Shown: positions 7,998 to 16,486 of the stretch, piece after piece
How positions within the stretch are numbered: position 1 is the stretch's first letter
Layout: each line of letters starts with the position of its first letter
Assembly (NCBI GenBank): GCA_963822695.1
Contig: CAWGJH010000024.1
Span: forward strand, 310,001-374,000
Direction: 5' to 3'
DNA length: 64,000 bases
Origin: GCA-003244245 sp963822695
GTDB lineage: Bacteria; Actinomycetota; Actinomycetes; Mycobacteriales; Pseudonocardiaceae
Translations under genes and position numbers: made by a program
Notes under the pieces: model-generated
Told to the model about the DNA's origin: nothing
Database searches by the model: none
The model's input: only the letters and a program-made list of their open reading frames with translations

Positions 7998-9497
7998 TCA
8001 GTCCAACAACGCGTCCACGAAGGCAGCAGGCTCGAATGGCGCAAGATCGTCAACACCCTCGCCAAGGCCTACCAGCTTGACCGGCACCCCGAGTTCGCGC
8101 TGCACGTGGAAGACGATCCCGCCCTTGGCGGTACCGTCCAGCTTGGTCAGCACGATGCCGGTGACATCAACGACCTCGCGGAACACCTTGGCCTGGATCA
8201 TCCCATTCTGACCTGTGGTGGCGTCCAGTACCAGCAGCACCTCATCCACCTCGGTCTGCTTGGAGATCACCCGTTTGACCTTGCCCAGCTCGTCCATCAG
8301 GCCGGTCTTGGTGTGCAGCCGACCGGCGGTGTCGATCAACACCGTATCCACCCCATCGGCGCTACCCCGCTTGACCGCATCGAATGCCACACTGGCCGGG
8401 TCGGCGCCCTCGGCACCTCGCACGACCTCCGCACCAGCGCGCTCACCCCAGGTAACCAACTGGTCAACTGCGGCGGCCCGGAAAGTGTCGGCGGCACCGA
8501 GCAGTACCCGCCGACCGTCGGCAACCAGCACACGGGCCAGCTTGCCGGTGGTGGTCGTCTTACCGGTGCCGTTCACCCCGGCGATCAGCACCACACCGGG
8601 GACGCTCACGCCGTCGGCACCATTGTGCGGCAACGCCCGCACGGCACGGTCCAGTTCCGGACGCAGCGCCTCGATCAGCACGTCGCGAAGCGCCGCACGG
8701 GCCTGCTCGGCGGTCCGTACGCCGCGCTGGGCGAGTTCGGCGCGCAGCCGCTCCACGATCTCAGCGGTGGTGGCCGCGCCAAGATCTGCGAGCAGCAGGG
8801 TGTCCTCCACGTCAGTCCAAGAGTCCTCATCGAGATCACCCGCGCCGAGTAGGCCCAACAGGCTCTGCCCGAACGCCGAGCGGGACCGGGACAGCCGGCC
8901 GCGCAGCCGCACCAGACGACCGGCAGGAGCGTCGATCGGCTCCACCAACGTGGGTGCGGGTTCCGCGAGATCTGGTTGGACGAGATCTGGTTGGACGAGA
9001 GCGGGTTGCGCGGGAGCCGGCTTGGTCGGGGCCGATTCGACGGGTGGTGGTGTGGCCGGAGCCGGAGGAGCGACACGCGCTGGCGGGGCCAGATCTGCCG
9101 TCGGCGCGGGGGCGGGCGATGGAGGTTTCGGCGGGGCCGGCGCAGGTGGCGCCTGCACCGGGGGTTGTGGCGGCGCCGGTGCGGAGACCTGTGGCGGGGC
9201 GGGTGCCGGTGGCGCCTGCGCGGGGGGTTTCGGCGGCGCCGGTGCGGAAGCCTGTGGCGGGGCCGGAACCTTCGGCGGAGCCGGGGTCTGTGGCGGGGCC
9301 GGTGGACCGCCTCCGCCGGAGGAGAAGCTGATGGAGCCGCCAGCCTGATAACGGCGAGGCGCCGGAGGGGCCTCCATCTGCTGGTCAGGCTCCTTGGCGA
9401 TGCTGATCCGCCGGCGGCGAGCGAGCAACAAGCCCACGGCCAGCGCGACCAACAGCACCACTGCGATGGCGACAGGGATCCAGATCACGCTTGACAC
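7998..9497 (-). CDS. ftsY: Signal recognition particle receptor FtsY
   Basis: This 499-residue SRP receptor GTPase docks Ffh-ribosome complexes at the membrane. It has an N-terminal membrane helix (about 4-26) followed by an Arg cluster, a long Pro/Ala-rich low-complexity linker (about 60-190), then the N domain and G domain with GVNGTGKTT at 307-315, DTAGR at 389-393 and TKLDG near 451. The start is GTG at 9497 with AGGA about 8 bases upstream; the longer ATG frame adds residues with no conservation. The membrane anchor is usual for actinobacterial FtsY. It is separated from amt by 186 bases and so forms its own unit. Confidence 0.96.
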   Translation of the reverse strand: MSSVIWIPVAIAVVLLVALAVGLLLARRRRISIAKEPDQQMEAPPAPRRYQAGGSISFSSGGGGPPAPPQTPAPPKVPAPPQASAPAPPKPPAQAPPAPAPPQVSAPAPPQPPVQAPPAPAPPKPPSPAPAPTADLAPPARVAPPAPATPPPVESAPTKPAPAQPALVQPDLVQPDLAEPAPTLVEPIDAPAGRLVRLRGRLSRSRSAFGQSLLGLLGAGDLDEDSWTDVEDTLLLADLGAATTAEIVERLRAELAQRGVRTAEQARAALRDVLIEALRPELDRAVRALPHNGADGVSVPGVVLIAGVNGTGKTTTTGKLARVLVADGRRVLLGAADTFRAAAVDQLVTWGERAGAEVVRGAEGADPASVAFDAVKRGSADGVDTVLIDTAGRLHTKTGLMDELGKVKRVISKQTEVDEVLLVLDATTGQNGMIQAKVFREVVDVTGIVLTKLDGTAKGGIVFHVQRELGVPVKLVGLGEGVDDLAPFEPAAFVDALLD

Positions 9498-9719
9498 CAG
9501 ACCATCCTGGCATCCACCTGCGCGGTGAGCAGCAGTGGTCATGTACAGGGCTCCGCCCGGTGCACATGACCAGTGGGTACTCGTGAGTGACCCTTCGGAC
9601 GCATGAGCGACCCGTCACCTTCTCCCCATGGGCAAACCGGGACGAGGGCGGCACACGGTCGCACCCGGCGCGCCCGGAGGACGGCGGCACACGTCGGCGG
9701 ACCGCAGTAGCGGTTCGTT
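9498..9719. other. Upstream region of ftsY, no gene seen
   Basis: No convincing coding sequence is present. Two near-copies of a short segment occur at about 9581-9592 (gtgagtgaccc) and 9603-9612 (atgagcgaccc). A promoter for ftsY is expected here, but no clear -10/-35 pair stands out. Confidence 0.4.
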
Positions 9720-9950
9720 TTAGGACGGTGGGATGCCGTCGTTGGGATCAGGTTCTGGTGGTGGTTGGGGTGCGGATTCAAGTGGCGGTTCTGCCCAGAT
9801 CTGCGAGTTGTCCCAGTCGTCGTCGGGCTGGACAAGCGGTGGTGTTGCTGGTTCGTGCTGGGGTAGGGGGTGGGGTAGGGGTTCGATGATCGGAGGGTGG
9901 GTTGTTGGGTAGGTGTGGCCCAGGAGACTGGTCCACACGACTCCAAACTG
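9720..9950 (-). pseudogene. Possible C-terminal remnant of a DUF222/HNH-type gene
   Basis: An open minus-strand frame ends at 9720. Its useful part contains VVWTSLLGHTYPTTHPP followed by a Pro-rich acidic tail. The WTSPxGHTY pattern is typical of the C-terminus of actinobacterial DUF222/HNH endonuclease proteins. Nothing like the HNH core or DUF222 domain precedes it; the upstream part of the frame is not protein-like. An N-terminal DUF222 remnant on the same strand lies about 3 kb upstream. Assignment rests on a short motif, so it is tentative. Confidence 0.35.
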
Positions 9951-10455
9951 ATGACCCGCACTTGGGAGGTCCGAAGTCGGCCCAGGCACCAGTGGGGTCA
10001 GCGGCCAGAGGTTTGACCGAAGAGAGGTCCGGCCCCTCATGAGCAACGACAACCCATGCATTAACCCTGCTCAGGCAGACCCGGCGGCTGACCGTCTGCT
10101 TACGCGCTGGACGGGCGTCGTGATCTTCAGTGCCGCACCTAGCTGGCCGGATTCGAGGGCGGCTCCGTGGAGAACCTCGCGCAGGTGATCCGCGCCCGAC
10201 AGACCCCGTAGCCGAGGTTGTGTCCGATTTGCCTACTACTGGTGATCTTGTAAAACTGGCCTTTGACCTGCGCTGTCCTGCAATCGGGATCTTCGTTTTT
10301 CCGGGTCACGAAAACGGCCGATCCGCGCCGATCAGCCGCACGGTGCCGTCGGGGTCCACGCTGCGCAGTGTCCACCACCAGGCGCCGCGTAGCCTGTCGC
10401 TACCTCCTTGCCGAGGTTCCGCCCCGGGGTAGCTCCCCGGGGCATCGGCAGGGGG
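9951..10455. other. Non-coding or degraded stretch before the XRE regulator
   Basis: About 500 bases with no supported gene. A short minus-strand peptide frame ending at 10306 reads GAWWWTLRSVDPDGTVRLIG and looks protein-like, but it has no start context and continues upstream through the XRE gene. It may be a gene scrap. The stretch about 10215-10310 is AT-richer than its surroundings and could hold the promoter of the plus-strand regulator. Confidence 0.3.
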
Positions 10456-11673
10456 ATGTCCCGGCAAGAGAGGGTTTTCGTGGACGTTGACGACGACGCG
10501 CGGACGATCGGCCAGCGGCTGCGGCAGATCCGAGAGGCCCGGGGTAAGTCGCTGGAGGTGATCGCCGGACTGGCTGGGATCAGCAGGTCGCACCTGTCCC
10601 GCATTGAGCGAGGAGAGCGCCCCCTGGACAGCCGATCCGAGACTGTGGCCCTGGCTAACGCGCTACAGATCTGCCCCACGGACTTAACCAGGCTGCCAGT
10701 GCCGGCGCCAGGCAACGGGGACACCGATAGCGCCTTAGTTGCGGTGCGCCAGGCACTGATGGCAGTCAGCCGCAACCTGCCTGGCGGGCAGGTGCTCCCC
10801 ATCGATGCACTGCGGATCCAGGTGTGGGACCTGCTCGTTGCTTTACGTCAGTGCCGACTGGCCGAGGTCGGCGCTGCGCTGCCCGCGCTGATCCGAGACC
10901 TGCATACCTCGATAGCGACCGGGCAGGACGTGGCCGAGTTGCTTGACCTGACGGTGGTGCTGCACACGCAGGGCAGCCTGTCATGGCTGCGGGTTATGGG
11001 TGCCGGGGTGGACCTGCGCTCACTGACGACTTTACTGGCTCGCGAGGCCGCCGAGCACCGCGACGAGCCGACCACGATGGGCCTTGCGGTGTTTGGTGAC
11101 GGGCTGGTACTGCTCGCGGGAGGTGACTTCAAGCTGGCCCGGGTCGAGCTGGACTCGGTGTCCGTGCCGACGAACAGCCCGGAGTCGATGCAGCTGGAGG
11201 GCATGCTCGCGTTATGCCGGTCGCTGGTGAGCGCTGCGGACAAGCGACCGGCCGACGTTGAGGCGGCCCTCGGGTACGCCGACGAGTTGGCGGAGCACAC
11301 GGGCGAGGGCAACGCCTATTCGATGGGGTTCGGCCCCACCAACGTGGGCCTATGGCGGATGGCTGCGGCCATGGAGGCCGGGGACCATGAGCGCGCCGTC
11401 ACCATCGCGGAAGGCCTCAACCCGCGGGTGCACCCTAACCGATCCCGTCAGGCCGCGTACTGGATCGATTACGGGCGTGCACTGGCGCGGCTGCCAGGAC
11501 GCCACGACGACGCCGTGAGGGCGTTGCGCCGCGCTGAGACGATCTCTCCGCTGCACACGGTGCGCAACCCGCTCGTCTGTGACGTGCTCGCCAAGCTGAT
11601 TGTGCGGTCCCGTAAGGACGCGGTCGGCCGTGAGCTGCGAGGAATGGCCTATCGGGCCGGTTTGCCCGTGTAG
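10456..11673 (+). CDS. XRE-family HTH regulator with C-terminal helical repeat region
   Basis: The protein has 405 residues. The N-terminal helix-turn-helix (about 15-70) reads TIGQRLRQIREARGKSLEVI then GISRSHLSRIERGERPL, a classic Cro/C1-type fold. The remaining roughly 320 residues are Ala/Leu-rich helices like the TPR-type domains of large actinomycete XRE regulators, which often sense small peptides or partner proteins. ATG 10456 is chosen, with GGGGG just upstream; an in-frame extension to 10408 lacks a ribosome site. It is isolated, between remnants of a DUF222 gene and a small secreted-peptide gene. Target unknown. Confidence 0.85.
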   Translation: MSRQERVFVDVDDDARTIGQRLRQIREARGKSLEVIAGLAGISRSHLSRIERGERPLDSRSETVALANALQICPTDLTRLPVPAPGNGDTDSALVAVRQALMAVSRNLPGGQVLPIDALRIQVWDLLVALRQCRLAEVGAALPALIRDLHTSIATGQDVAELLDLTVVLHTQGSLSWLRVMGAGVDLRSLTTLLAREAAEHRDEPTTMGLAVFGDGLVLLAGGDFKLARVELDSVSVPTNSPESMQLEGMLALCRSLVSAADKRPADVEAALGYADELAEHTGEGNAYSMGFGPTNVGLWRMAAAMEAGDHERAVTIAEGLNPRVHPNRSRQAAYWIDYGRALARLPGRHDDAVRALRRAETISPLHTVRNPLVCDVLAKLIVRSRKDAVGRELRGMAYRAGLPV

Positions 11674-12132
11674 CCCAGCCGGGTGCCCCTAATACCAAGG
11701 GACCACAAGACGAGTAAATCCCGGCCGGCCGTCGGTTGAGCCCAGCCCCCGTCATGCTCCCGGCGGCCGGTCAGTTCCAGAGCTGTGCCCAGGATGCCGC
11801 CCCATATGCCGGCGGTGAGCCCCCACGTCGCGCGGTGGGCGATCTCGCCCTTCGACGTCGCGGAACATCTCCTCTCGGAGCCGGGCTTTCTGCCCATGTC
11901 GCACAATGGAGCCGCCCGGCGGCGGAGACCGTATCGTGTGCTCCGGTCTCCGCGGGTGGGGCGCCGCGGTCGCGTGCCGTCCAGGGTCGAGACGTCCAGG
12001 TCGGTCACCACCAGCAGCAGACCAACATCCGCCCAGCCGCGCTCGTGCAGTGCCGCCCGCAGTCGCTGCTCGCGCGGTGCAGGCAGCCGGGTGGCGATCA
12101 CACAGGCATGGTTGGGTCGTGCCGGTCGGGTT
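11674..12132. other. Unassigned region with a possible decayed minus-strand gene
   Basis: No confident gene. Both strands are open over much of this stretch. The minus-strand frame spanning 11649-12197 contains the protein-like segments ACVIATRLPAPREQRLRAAL and GWADVGLLLVVTDLDVSTLD, but the flanking residues are Arg-rich and uneven, and its end overlaps the XRE 3' end. It may be the remains of an unrecognised gene. I assign no function. Confidence 0.3.
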
Positions 12133-12378
12133 CTAGAGTGTGGGGAGGCCGGCGACAGGAGTGGCGCCGGCAACAGCGCCACTTCCGATGCCCACAAGGG
12201 AGGCGAGAGTACCGCCGGCGACGGGAACGGGGACGGCGGGAGCGGCCTTGACGATGCTGGTGGGAGTGGGGATAGCTGCGTGCTGTATCGCCGCGCTGGC
12301 CAGTGGCTGGCTAGCCAGCATCAGTCCACCGGCAACGGCGGTGATCAGCAGGCCACGATGAACGGATTTCACCGTCAT
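12133..12378 (-). CDS. Small secreted Ala/Pro/Val-rich peptide
   Basis: The 81-residue product has a clear Sec signal peptide: MTVKSVHRG, a hydrophobic core (LLITAVAGGLMLAS), then a probable cleavage after ASA near residue 29. The mature part of about 52 residues is rich in Ala, Pro, Val and Gly with no Cys and no charged patch. ATG 12378 is chosen because AAGGAG lies 8 bases upstream. Unlike chaplins it lacks their conserved Cys and core pattern. It lies downstream of a region with palindromes and TACCTAG repeats that may control it. Role unknown: surface or signalling peptide are options. Confidence 0.7.
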   Translation of the reverse strand: MTVKSVHRGLLITAVAGGLMLASQPLASAAIQHAAIPTPTSIVKAAPAVPVPVAGGTLASLVGIGSGAVAGATPVAGLPTL

Positions 12379-12455
12379 GACAGGTACTCCTTCATACGAA
12401 GTGGCGCACAATGTGAGGTGCTGCCATCTGGAGTCGTGCCGCCAAGGTCCCGAGT

Positions 12456-12485
12456 GGTATAACTACCGCCAAGATGGTAGCTACC
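12456..12485. promoter_or_regulatory. Paired GGTA...TACC palindromes
   Basis: GGTATAACTACC (12456-12467) and GGTAGCTACC (12476-12485) each have GGTA/TACC arms, and their starts are 20 bases (about two helical turns) apart. They lie 80-110 bases upstream of the secreted peptide start, on the promoter side. They look like tandem operator sites for a dimeric regulator; the XRE protein nearby is a candidate by position only. Confidence 0.45.
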
Positions 12486-12845
12486 TAATCATAACGCTGA
12501 TGCAGCCCTAACAACGCCTGACAATCTGCATTCGTCCCCTAAATTTTGGACGCCATTACCTAGCCGTGAAGCTGTTTTTCGGCTACCTAGGCAGAGTTGA
12601 ACAGTTACGGAGATTCCAGAGATCGAGTACCTAGACCGAACGTTCGTCAAGGCTTGTCTGAGATGCCACCAGAGCCACGTTGCTGCTGGTGGGAGACCCT
12701 GCTGAGCATGCGCTCAGGTGCTGGGACGCTGCCTCCGGCGCAGTGAGTACCGGATGTGGGCCGCGCGGTCGGAGCAGGATCCAGAGGATCGCTACGTAGA
12801 CTCCCGGGCGTGACTACCTAGTTTCGGGGCGGTCCGGTTACCTAG
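12482..12845 (+). repeat. Dispersed direct repeats of heptamer TACCTAG
   Basis: Exact TACCTAG copies occur at 12557-12563, 12584-12590, 12628-12634, 12815-12821 and 12839-12845, with a one-mismatch copy TACCTAA at 12482-12488, all in the same orientation. The bases around them are not conserved, so this is not one duplicated unit. In GC-rich DNA an AT-balanced heptamer should be rare, so five copies in 290 bases is notable. They may be binding sites for a regulator, a replication or transfer protein; nothing else decides between these. Confidence 0.6.
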
Positions 12846-12899
12846 CTGTAACCAAAGATCACCTAAGGTGGTCGTATCGGGGAATTCCTTCATGATTGT

Positions 12900-13532
12900 T
12901 CGGCTAGCGATCTCCGCAAACCCCGCGCGCGAGGGGAAGATCGGAACTGTGCCTGTTTGGACCGCTTCCGGGGTGGGTGATATGGCTGAGGGGTGACTGT
13001 CGTTGTCGGTGCTGTCGTTGTCGTTCGCGTGGGTGGTGCGGAGGTGGTCGAGGATGGCCGCATCGGCCAGGCCGGTGTAGGTGCCGTCGGTCCTGCCGAG
13101 GACAAGGTCGGCGCGGATGTGGTCGAGGGGGCGGGGTCGCCGGTGTGTTTGGCGGCTTTGGCTAGCGCGTCGATGTGCCCGCTGGCGGCGGCGACCCGGT
13201 CGAGGACAGGGTCACAGACCCATCGGGATTGCGGCGGCCGATCACCTTGCGCTCGGCGTGGGCCTGCTCGTAGCGCCGCCGCGCCCAGTCCTGGTCCAGC
13301 GCGATGGCCAGTTTCTTGATCTGCTCGATCCACTGCCCCGTGGTCAGATCCGGCGCCCGGGGCACCAACTCCTCGCACAGCGCATGGGCCGTCTGCGGGT
13401 GCAGCTCAAGGGTCCACTCCAAGAGCACCCGCGCGGGGCTCACCCAGACAACTCGATCCCAGCGAGAACACCCGCCAGCCCCGGACCCGGCGGAAGCACC
13501 GCCAAACCCTCCGGAATCACCTGCCGAACCAT
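12900..13532 (-). pseudogene. Decayed N-terminal part of a DUF222 protein gene
   Basis: Pieces of a DUF222 domain lie in different minus-strand frames. The frame from ATG 13532 reads MVRQVIPEGLAVLPPGPGL and hits a stop near 13440. The next frame gives HALCEELVPRAPDLTTGQW, DWARRRYEQAHAERKVIG and NPDGSVTL (about 13430-13215). Then DRVAAASGHIDALAKAAKH follows in another frame, and HIRADLVLGRTDGTYTGLAD in a third. At least one internal deletion and two frame changes break the gene, and the HNH domain is missing. DUF222 proteins are often mobile or multi-copy in actinomycetes. The matching C-terminal scrap may be at 9720-9950. Confidence 0.75.
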
Positions 13533-13881
13533 CACGAACAACACGCTACGACCGCGCCCACCGGTCCACCCTGGGCGCTGACAGGTCCGACGATTACTCG
13601 GAAAACCTCCGGCTCACGGGATCGGTACCCGTACGGCGCGCCCCTACGTCATCTCAGCGACAAGTTCACGTGATTCGTGTAATGGGCGCTACTCCCAGAA
13701 TGTACGGTTCCCCCACACCTTCGCTCAGCCACGGCTCCGGCTGGGAAGCGCTCCGCGGCAGCTAATGTTCGTCTCTCCTCAGCGGCTGTCATCTCGCTGG
13801 GCGCGGTCCCCGGTGTCGGGTACGCCCAACTGATCTTTGAGGGGTTCGGGAAGTTCTCTGCGATTGGAGATAGGGCGATCA
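13533..13881. other. Intergenic region upstream of mntP
   Basis: No gene is supported. I looked for a yybP-ykoY (manganese) riboswitch, common before mntP, and did not find its conserved GGGGAGUA-type core. A promoter for mntP should be here; none is clear. Confidence 0.4.
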
Positions 13882-14586
13882 ATGGACAATGTTTTTCTTA
13901 GTTTCTTGTTGTTCGTGCTACCGCTGGGCGTAGACACGTTCGCGATCAGCGCCGCAGTGGGCGCAAATCGACCTACCGGATCGACCCGGTGGCGAATCTC
14001 AGCGATTTTTGTCATTTTTGAAGGGGGTATGCCACTGGTGGGCCTCGTCCTTGGCGCATCCATCGGGCATACGGTCGGAAGCGTCGCTGACTACCTCTCC
14101 GGCGGCCTGCTCGTCCTACTTGGCGGCTACCTATGGTGGGCCGAGGACGATGACGACGAGATAGCGAAGGCGCGCCGATTAACCAGCGCGCACGGCCTCG
14201 CCTTGGTCGGACTCGCGCTATCGATCAGCCTCGACGAGTTGGCGATCGGCCTCGGCCTGGGCCTTGGCGCAAACTTCACCATACCCGCCATCATCGTCAC
14301 CGTCATCGCGATCCAAACACTGATCGTCTCCCAGCTCGGGTTGTCTTTCGGCATCCGGATCAGCGAACGCTTGCGCGAGTGCATCGAACGCTTGGCCGGC
14401 CCTATGCTGATCGTTCTCGGCATCTACCTGCTTGTCGAAGCGCTTATCCACATCGGGCTGGGCACTGCACGCCACACCGTAGCCGTCGGCATCCTCATAC
14501 TTATCCTGGGCGCCGTCACTATCGGCGCGCACCGTTTCCTGCCAGCCTGGGTACGGGCGGCATCGAGCGCACCCCCGCTAAGGTGA
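13882..14586 (+). CDS. mntP: MntP-family manganese efflux pump
   Basis: This 234-residue membrane protein has six hydrophobic segments arranged as two repeated halves. The first half carries LPLGVDTFAISAAVG (about 12-26) and the second ALSISLDELAIGLGLG (about 110-125); the paired Asp residues are the metal-binding hallmark of the MntP/DUF204 family, which exports Mn(II). An acidic loop (EDDDDE) lies between the halves. ATG 13882 is preferred over an upstream in-frame codon because the first membrane helix begins directly after it and AGGG precedes it. It is monocistronic. Other cation efflux families are less likely because of the two motifs. Confidence 0.85.
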   Translation: MDNVFLSFLLFVLPLGVDTFAISAAVGANRPTGSTRWRISAIFVIFEGGMPLVGLVLGASIGHTVGSVADYLSGGLLVLLGGYLWWAEDDDDEIAKARRLTSAHGLALVGLALSISLDELAIGLGLGLGANFTIPAIIVTVIAIQTLIVSQLGLSFGIRISERLRECIERLAGPMLIVLGIYLLVEALIHIGLGTARHTVAVGILILILGAVTIGAHRFLPAWVRAASSAPPLR

Positions 14587-14736
14587 GTGCGCCGCCACAG
14601 GCTGCCGGAAGCAGGGGTCGAGGCGGTGCCCTGCCTGCGTGAGATCGACCCCCGACTGTCACGGTAGCCCCTTCATCGACGCCCATCAGTAAGGCCATAC
14701 AAAGGAGAGAGGCGAGGTATCTCGTGGACGACCGTA

Positions 14737-15725
14737 ATGGATCTTGATCCTCGGCGGCCTCGGCCGGAGCCGGCACATGAGTCGACACCGTCGCTCGAGT
14801 CCCGGTCAGTACCGGGAATCATGCGCTGGAGTGGACGGCTGCGGCCAGGTCGGATCGGCTGCCTGCTCATCCTGCTCGTGATCGCGGCACTGTGGGTGCT
14901 AGGTCGGGCCGTCGACGGGGTTACCGCCCTGTTCAGCGACCACCCCCATCCGGTGGCTGGCAGGCCGTTCGACACGGTCGCCCCAGCACGCCCAGCAAGC
15001 AGCGGATCGCCAACTATCGACCGGATCGCACGGCGTGGCAAGCTCATCGTCGCGATCCAGGAAGCGCCCGGGCTGGCGCAGCGATCGCCAGATTCGGACG
15101 GCTACACCGGGTTCGACGTCGCGTTACTCGGTCTGATCGCCCGCGACCTGGGGGGGATCCCACCCGCACCAGCTTCAAGCCCCTGGCCGCGAGTAGCCGC
15201 GAGGCGGCACTGGGCAGAGCTGAAGTGGATCTCGCGCTCGGCGGCTATGAGATCACCGCAGCGCGGAGCGCCAAGGTGAGTATAGCCGGTCCTTACCTGG
15301 TGCGCCCGCTACGCCTGGCTGTGCCCGCCACCAGCCCAGTGACCGGCCTGAACTCGCTCGGCCACGGGGAGGTATGCGCGCCTGCGGACTCGCCGGCCGC
15401 GACAGCGCTGGCCGACCATGGCGTAGGGCTGCTGACTCGGGCGACTCTGAGCGCATGCGCGAACCTACTTGGGGGTCGCGTCAAGGCGATCGCCGGGGAT
15501 CAGGCCGCCGTGGTGGCGTTGCTTTCCCAGGCGCCCGGCACGCTGCGGATGGTTGGCGAGCCACTGGGGAGCACCGAGTACGGCATCGGCCTGCCGCCAG
15601 GTGATCCGCTGCTCCGCGAGCGGGTCACCGCAGTGCTGCAGCACGAGATCGACGACGGCACCTGGGCTCGCCTCTACGCTGAGTACCTCGGCACTCCGGT
15701 ACCCAGCCCCCCTATGCTCCGCTGA
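14737..15725 (+). pseudogene. Frameshifted family-3 solute-binding protein gene
   Basis: Two frames together encode one glutamate/amino-acid binding protein of ABC importers (SBP_bac_3). The first frame has an N-terminal membrane helix (GCLLILLVIAALWVLG), RIARRGKLIVAIQEAPGLAQ and GYTGFDVALLGLIARDLGG, and then loses similarity. The second frame resumes with DPTRTSFKPLAASSREAALG, then VDLALGGYEIT and the C-terminal STEYGIGLPPGDPLL. The switch is at a run of six G (15151-15156); one more G would restore a single product of about 330 residues. This is either a sequencing error or a recent loss. No permease or ATPase gene adjoins it. The start may instead be ATG 14821. Confidence 0.8.
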
Positions 15726-15726
15726 C

Positions 15727-16485
15727 CTATCCCCGGTTGCGGCGAAATAGCCGGATCAGCGGGTCGAAGCGGATGTCTGCCACTCGTTCCTTCATCGGAA
15801 TCAGGGCATTGTCCGTGATCTTGATGTGCTCCGGGCACACTTCGGTGCAGCACTTGGTAATGTTGCAGAATCCAAGGCCATGCTCGTCCTGCGCAGTCCG
15901 TTTGCGATCCACGCCCTCCTCGTCGGCGGCGTCCAGCGGGTGCATGTCAAGTTCAGCGATCCGCATGAGAAAACGCGGTCCGGAGAAGTTCTCCTTGTTC
16001 TCCTCGTGGTCACGGATCACGTGACAGGTATTCTGGCACAGGAAGCACTCGATGCACTTGCGGAACTCCTGCGAGCGTTCCACATCCACTTGCTGCATCC
16101 GGTATTCGCCAGGCTGCACACCCTTGGGTGGCATGAACGAACGCACCTCGCGCGCCTTCTGATAGTTGTACGAGACGTCGGTGACGAGATCGCGGATAAC
16201 TGGGAAAGTCCGCAATGGGGTGATCGTCACCGGCAGCTGCGGCGGCAACGTGGATATCCGCGTCATGCACATCAAGCGCGGGAGGCCGTTGATCTCCGCG
16301 CCGCACGATCCGCATTTGCCCGCCTTGCAGTTCCACCGCACCGCGAGGTCGGGCGCCTGGGTGGCCTGCAGGCGGTGGATTACATCGAGGACCACCTCCC
16401 CCTCATTGACCTCGGTATCGAAGTCGACAAGGTTCCCGCCGTGGGCGTCACCCCGCCACACCTGGAAGCGCCGCTGGTTGCCCAT
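15727..16485 (-). CDS. sdhB: Succinate dehydrogenase / fumarate reductase iron-sulfur subunit
   Basis: This 252-residue subunit carries electrons from the flavoprotein to the membrane anchor. The [2Fe-2S] site has Cys 53, 58, 61 and 73 (CKAGKCGSCG). The C-terminal ferredoxin-like part has CIECFLCQNTC (Cys 144, 147, 150, 154) and CNITKCCTEVCPE (Cys 207, 212, 213, 217) for the [4Fe-4S] and [3Fe-4S] clusters. It begins 1 base after the sdhA stop. The C-A-B order and the large single anchor match the mycobacterial Sdh1 (Rv0247c-Rv0249c) type. Confidence 0.95.
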   Translation of the reverse strand: MGNQRRFQVWRGDAHGGNLVDFDTEVNEGEVVLDVIHRLQATQAPDLAVRWNCKAGKCGSCGAEINGLPRLMCMTRISTLPPQLPVTITPLRTFPVIRDLVTDVSYNYQKAREVRSFMPPKGVQPGEYRMQQVDVERSQEFRKCIECFLCQNTCHVIRDHEENKENFSGPRFLMRIAELDMHPLDAADEEGVDRKRTAQDEHGLGFCNITKCCTEVCPEHIKITDNALIPMKERVADIRFDPLIRLFRRNRG

Positions 16486-16486
16486 G

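Larger units (their letters stand above)
12379..12899. other. AT-richer non-coding region upstream of the secreted peptide gene
   Basis: About 500 bases with no gene on either strand and a visibly lower GC than the flanks. It contains two short palindromes, the TACCTAG heptamer cluster and the palindrome CACCTAAGGTG (12860-12870). A promoter for the minus-strand secreted peptide gene is expected in the right-hand side of the 12380-12500 part. Confidence 0.6.

Noticed and set aside
8215..9348. Long plus-strand Gly/Ala-rich open frame
   Set aside because: It is antisense to ftsY; its PE_PGRS-like look comes from the complement of the Pro/Ala linker codons.
12637..12646. CGAACGTTCG palindrome as an SOS box
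   Set aside because: It lacks the 4-base spacer between the half-sites that LexA needs.
13533..13881. yybP-ykoY manganese riboswitch before mntP
   Set aside because: The conserved core sequence and pairing were not found.
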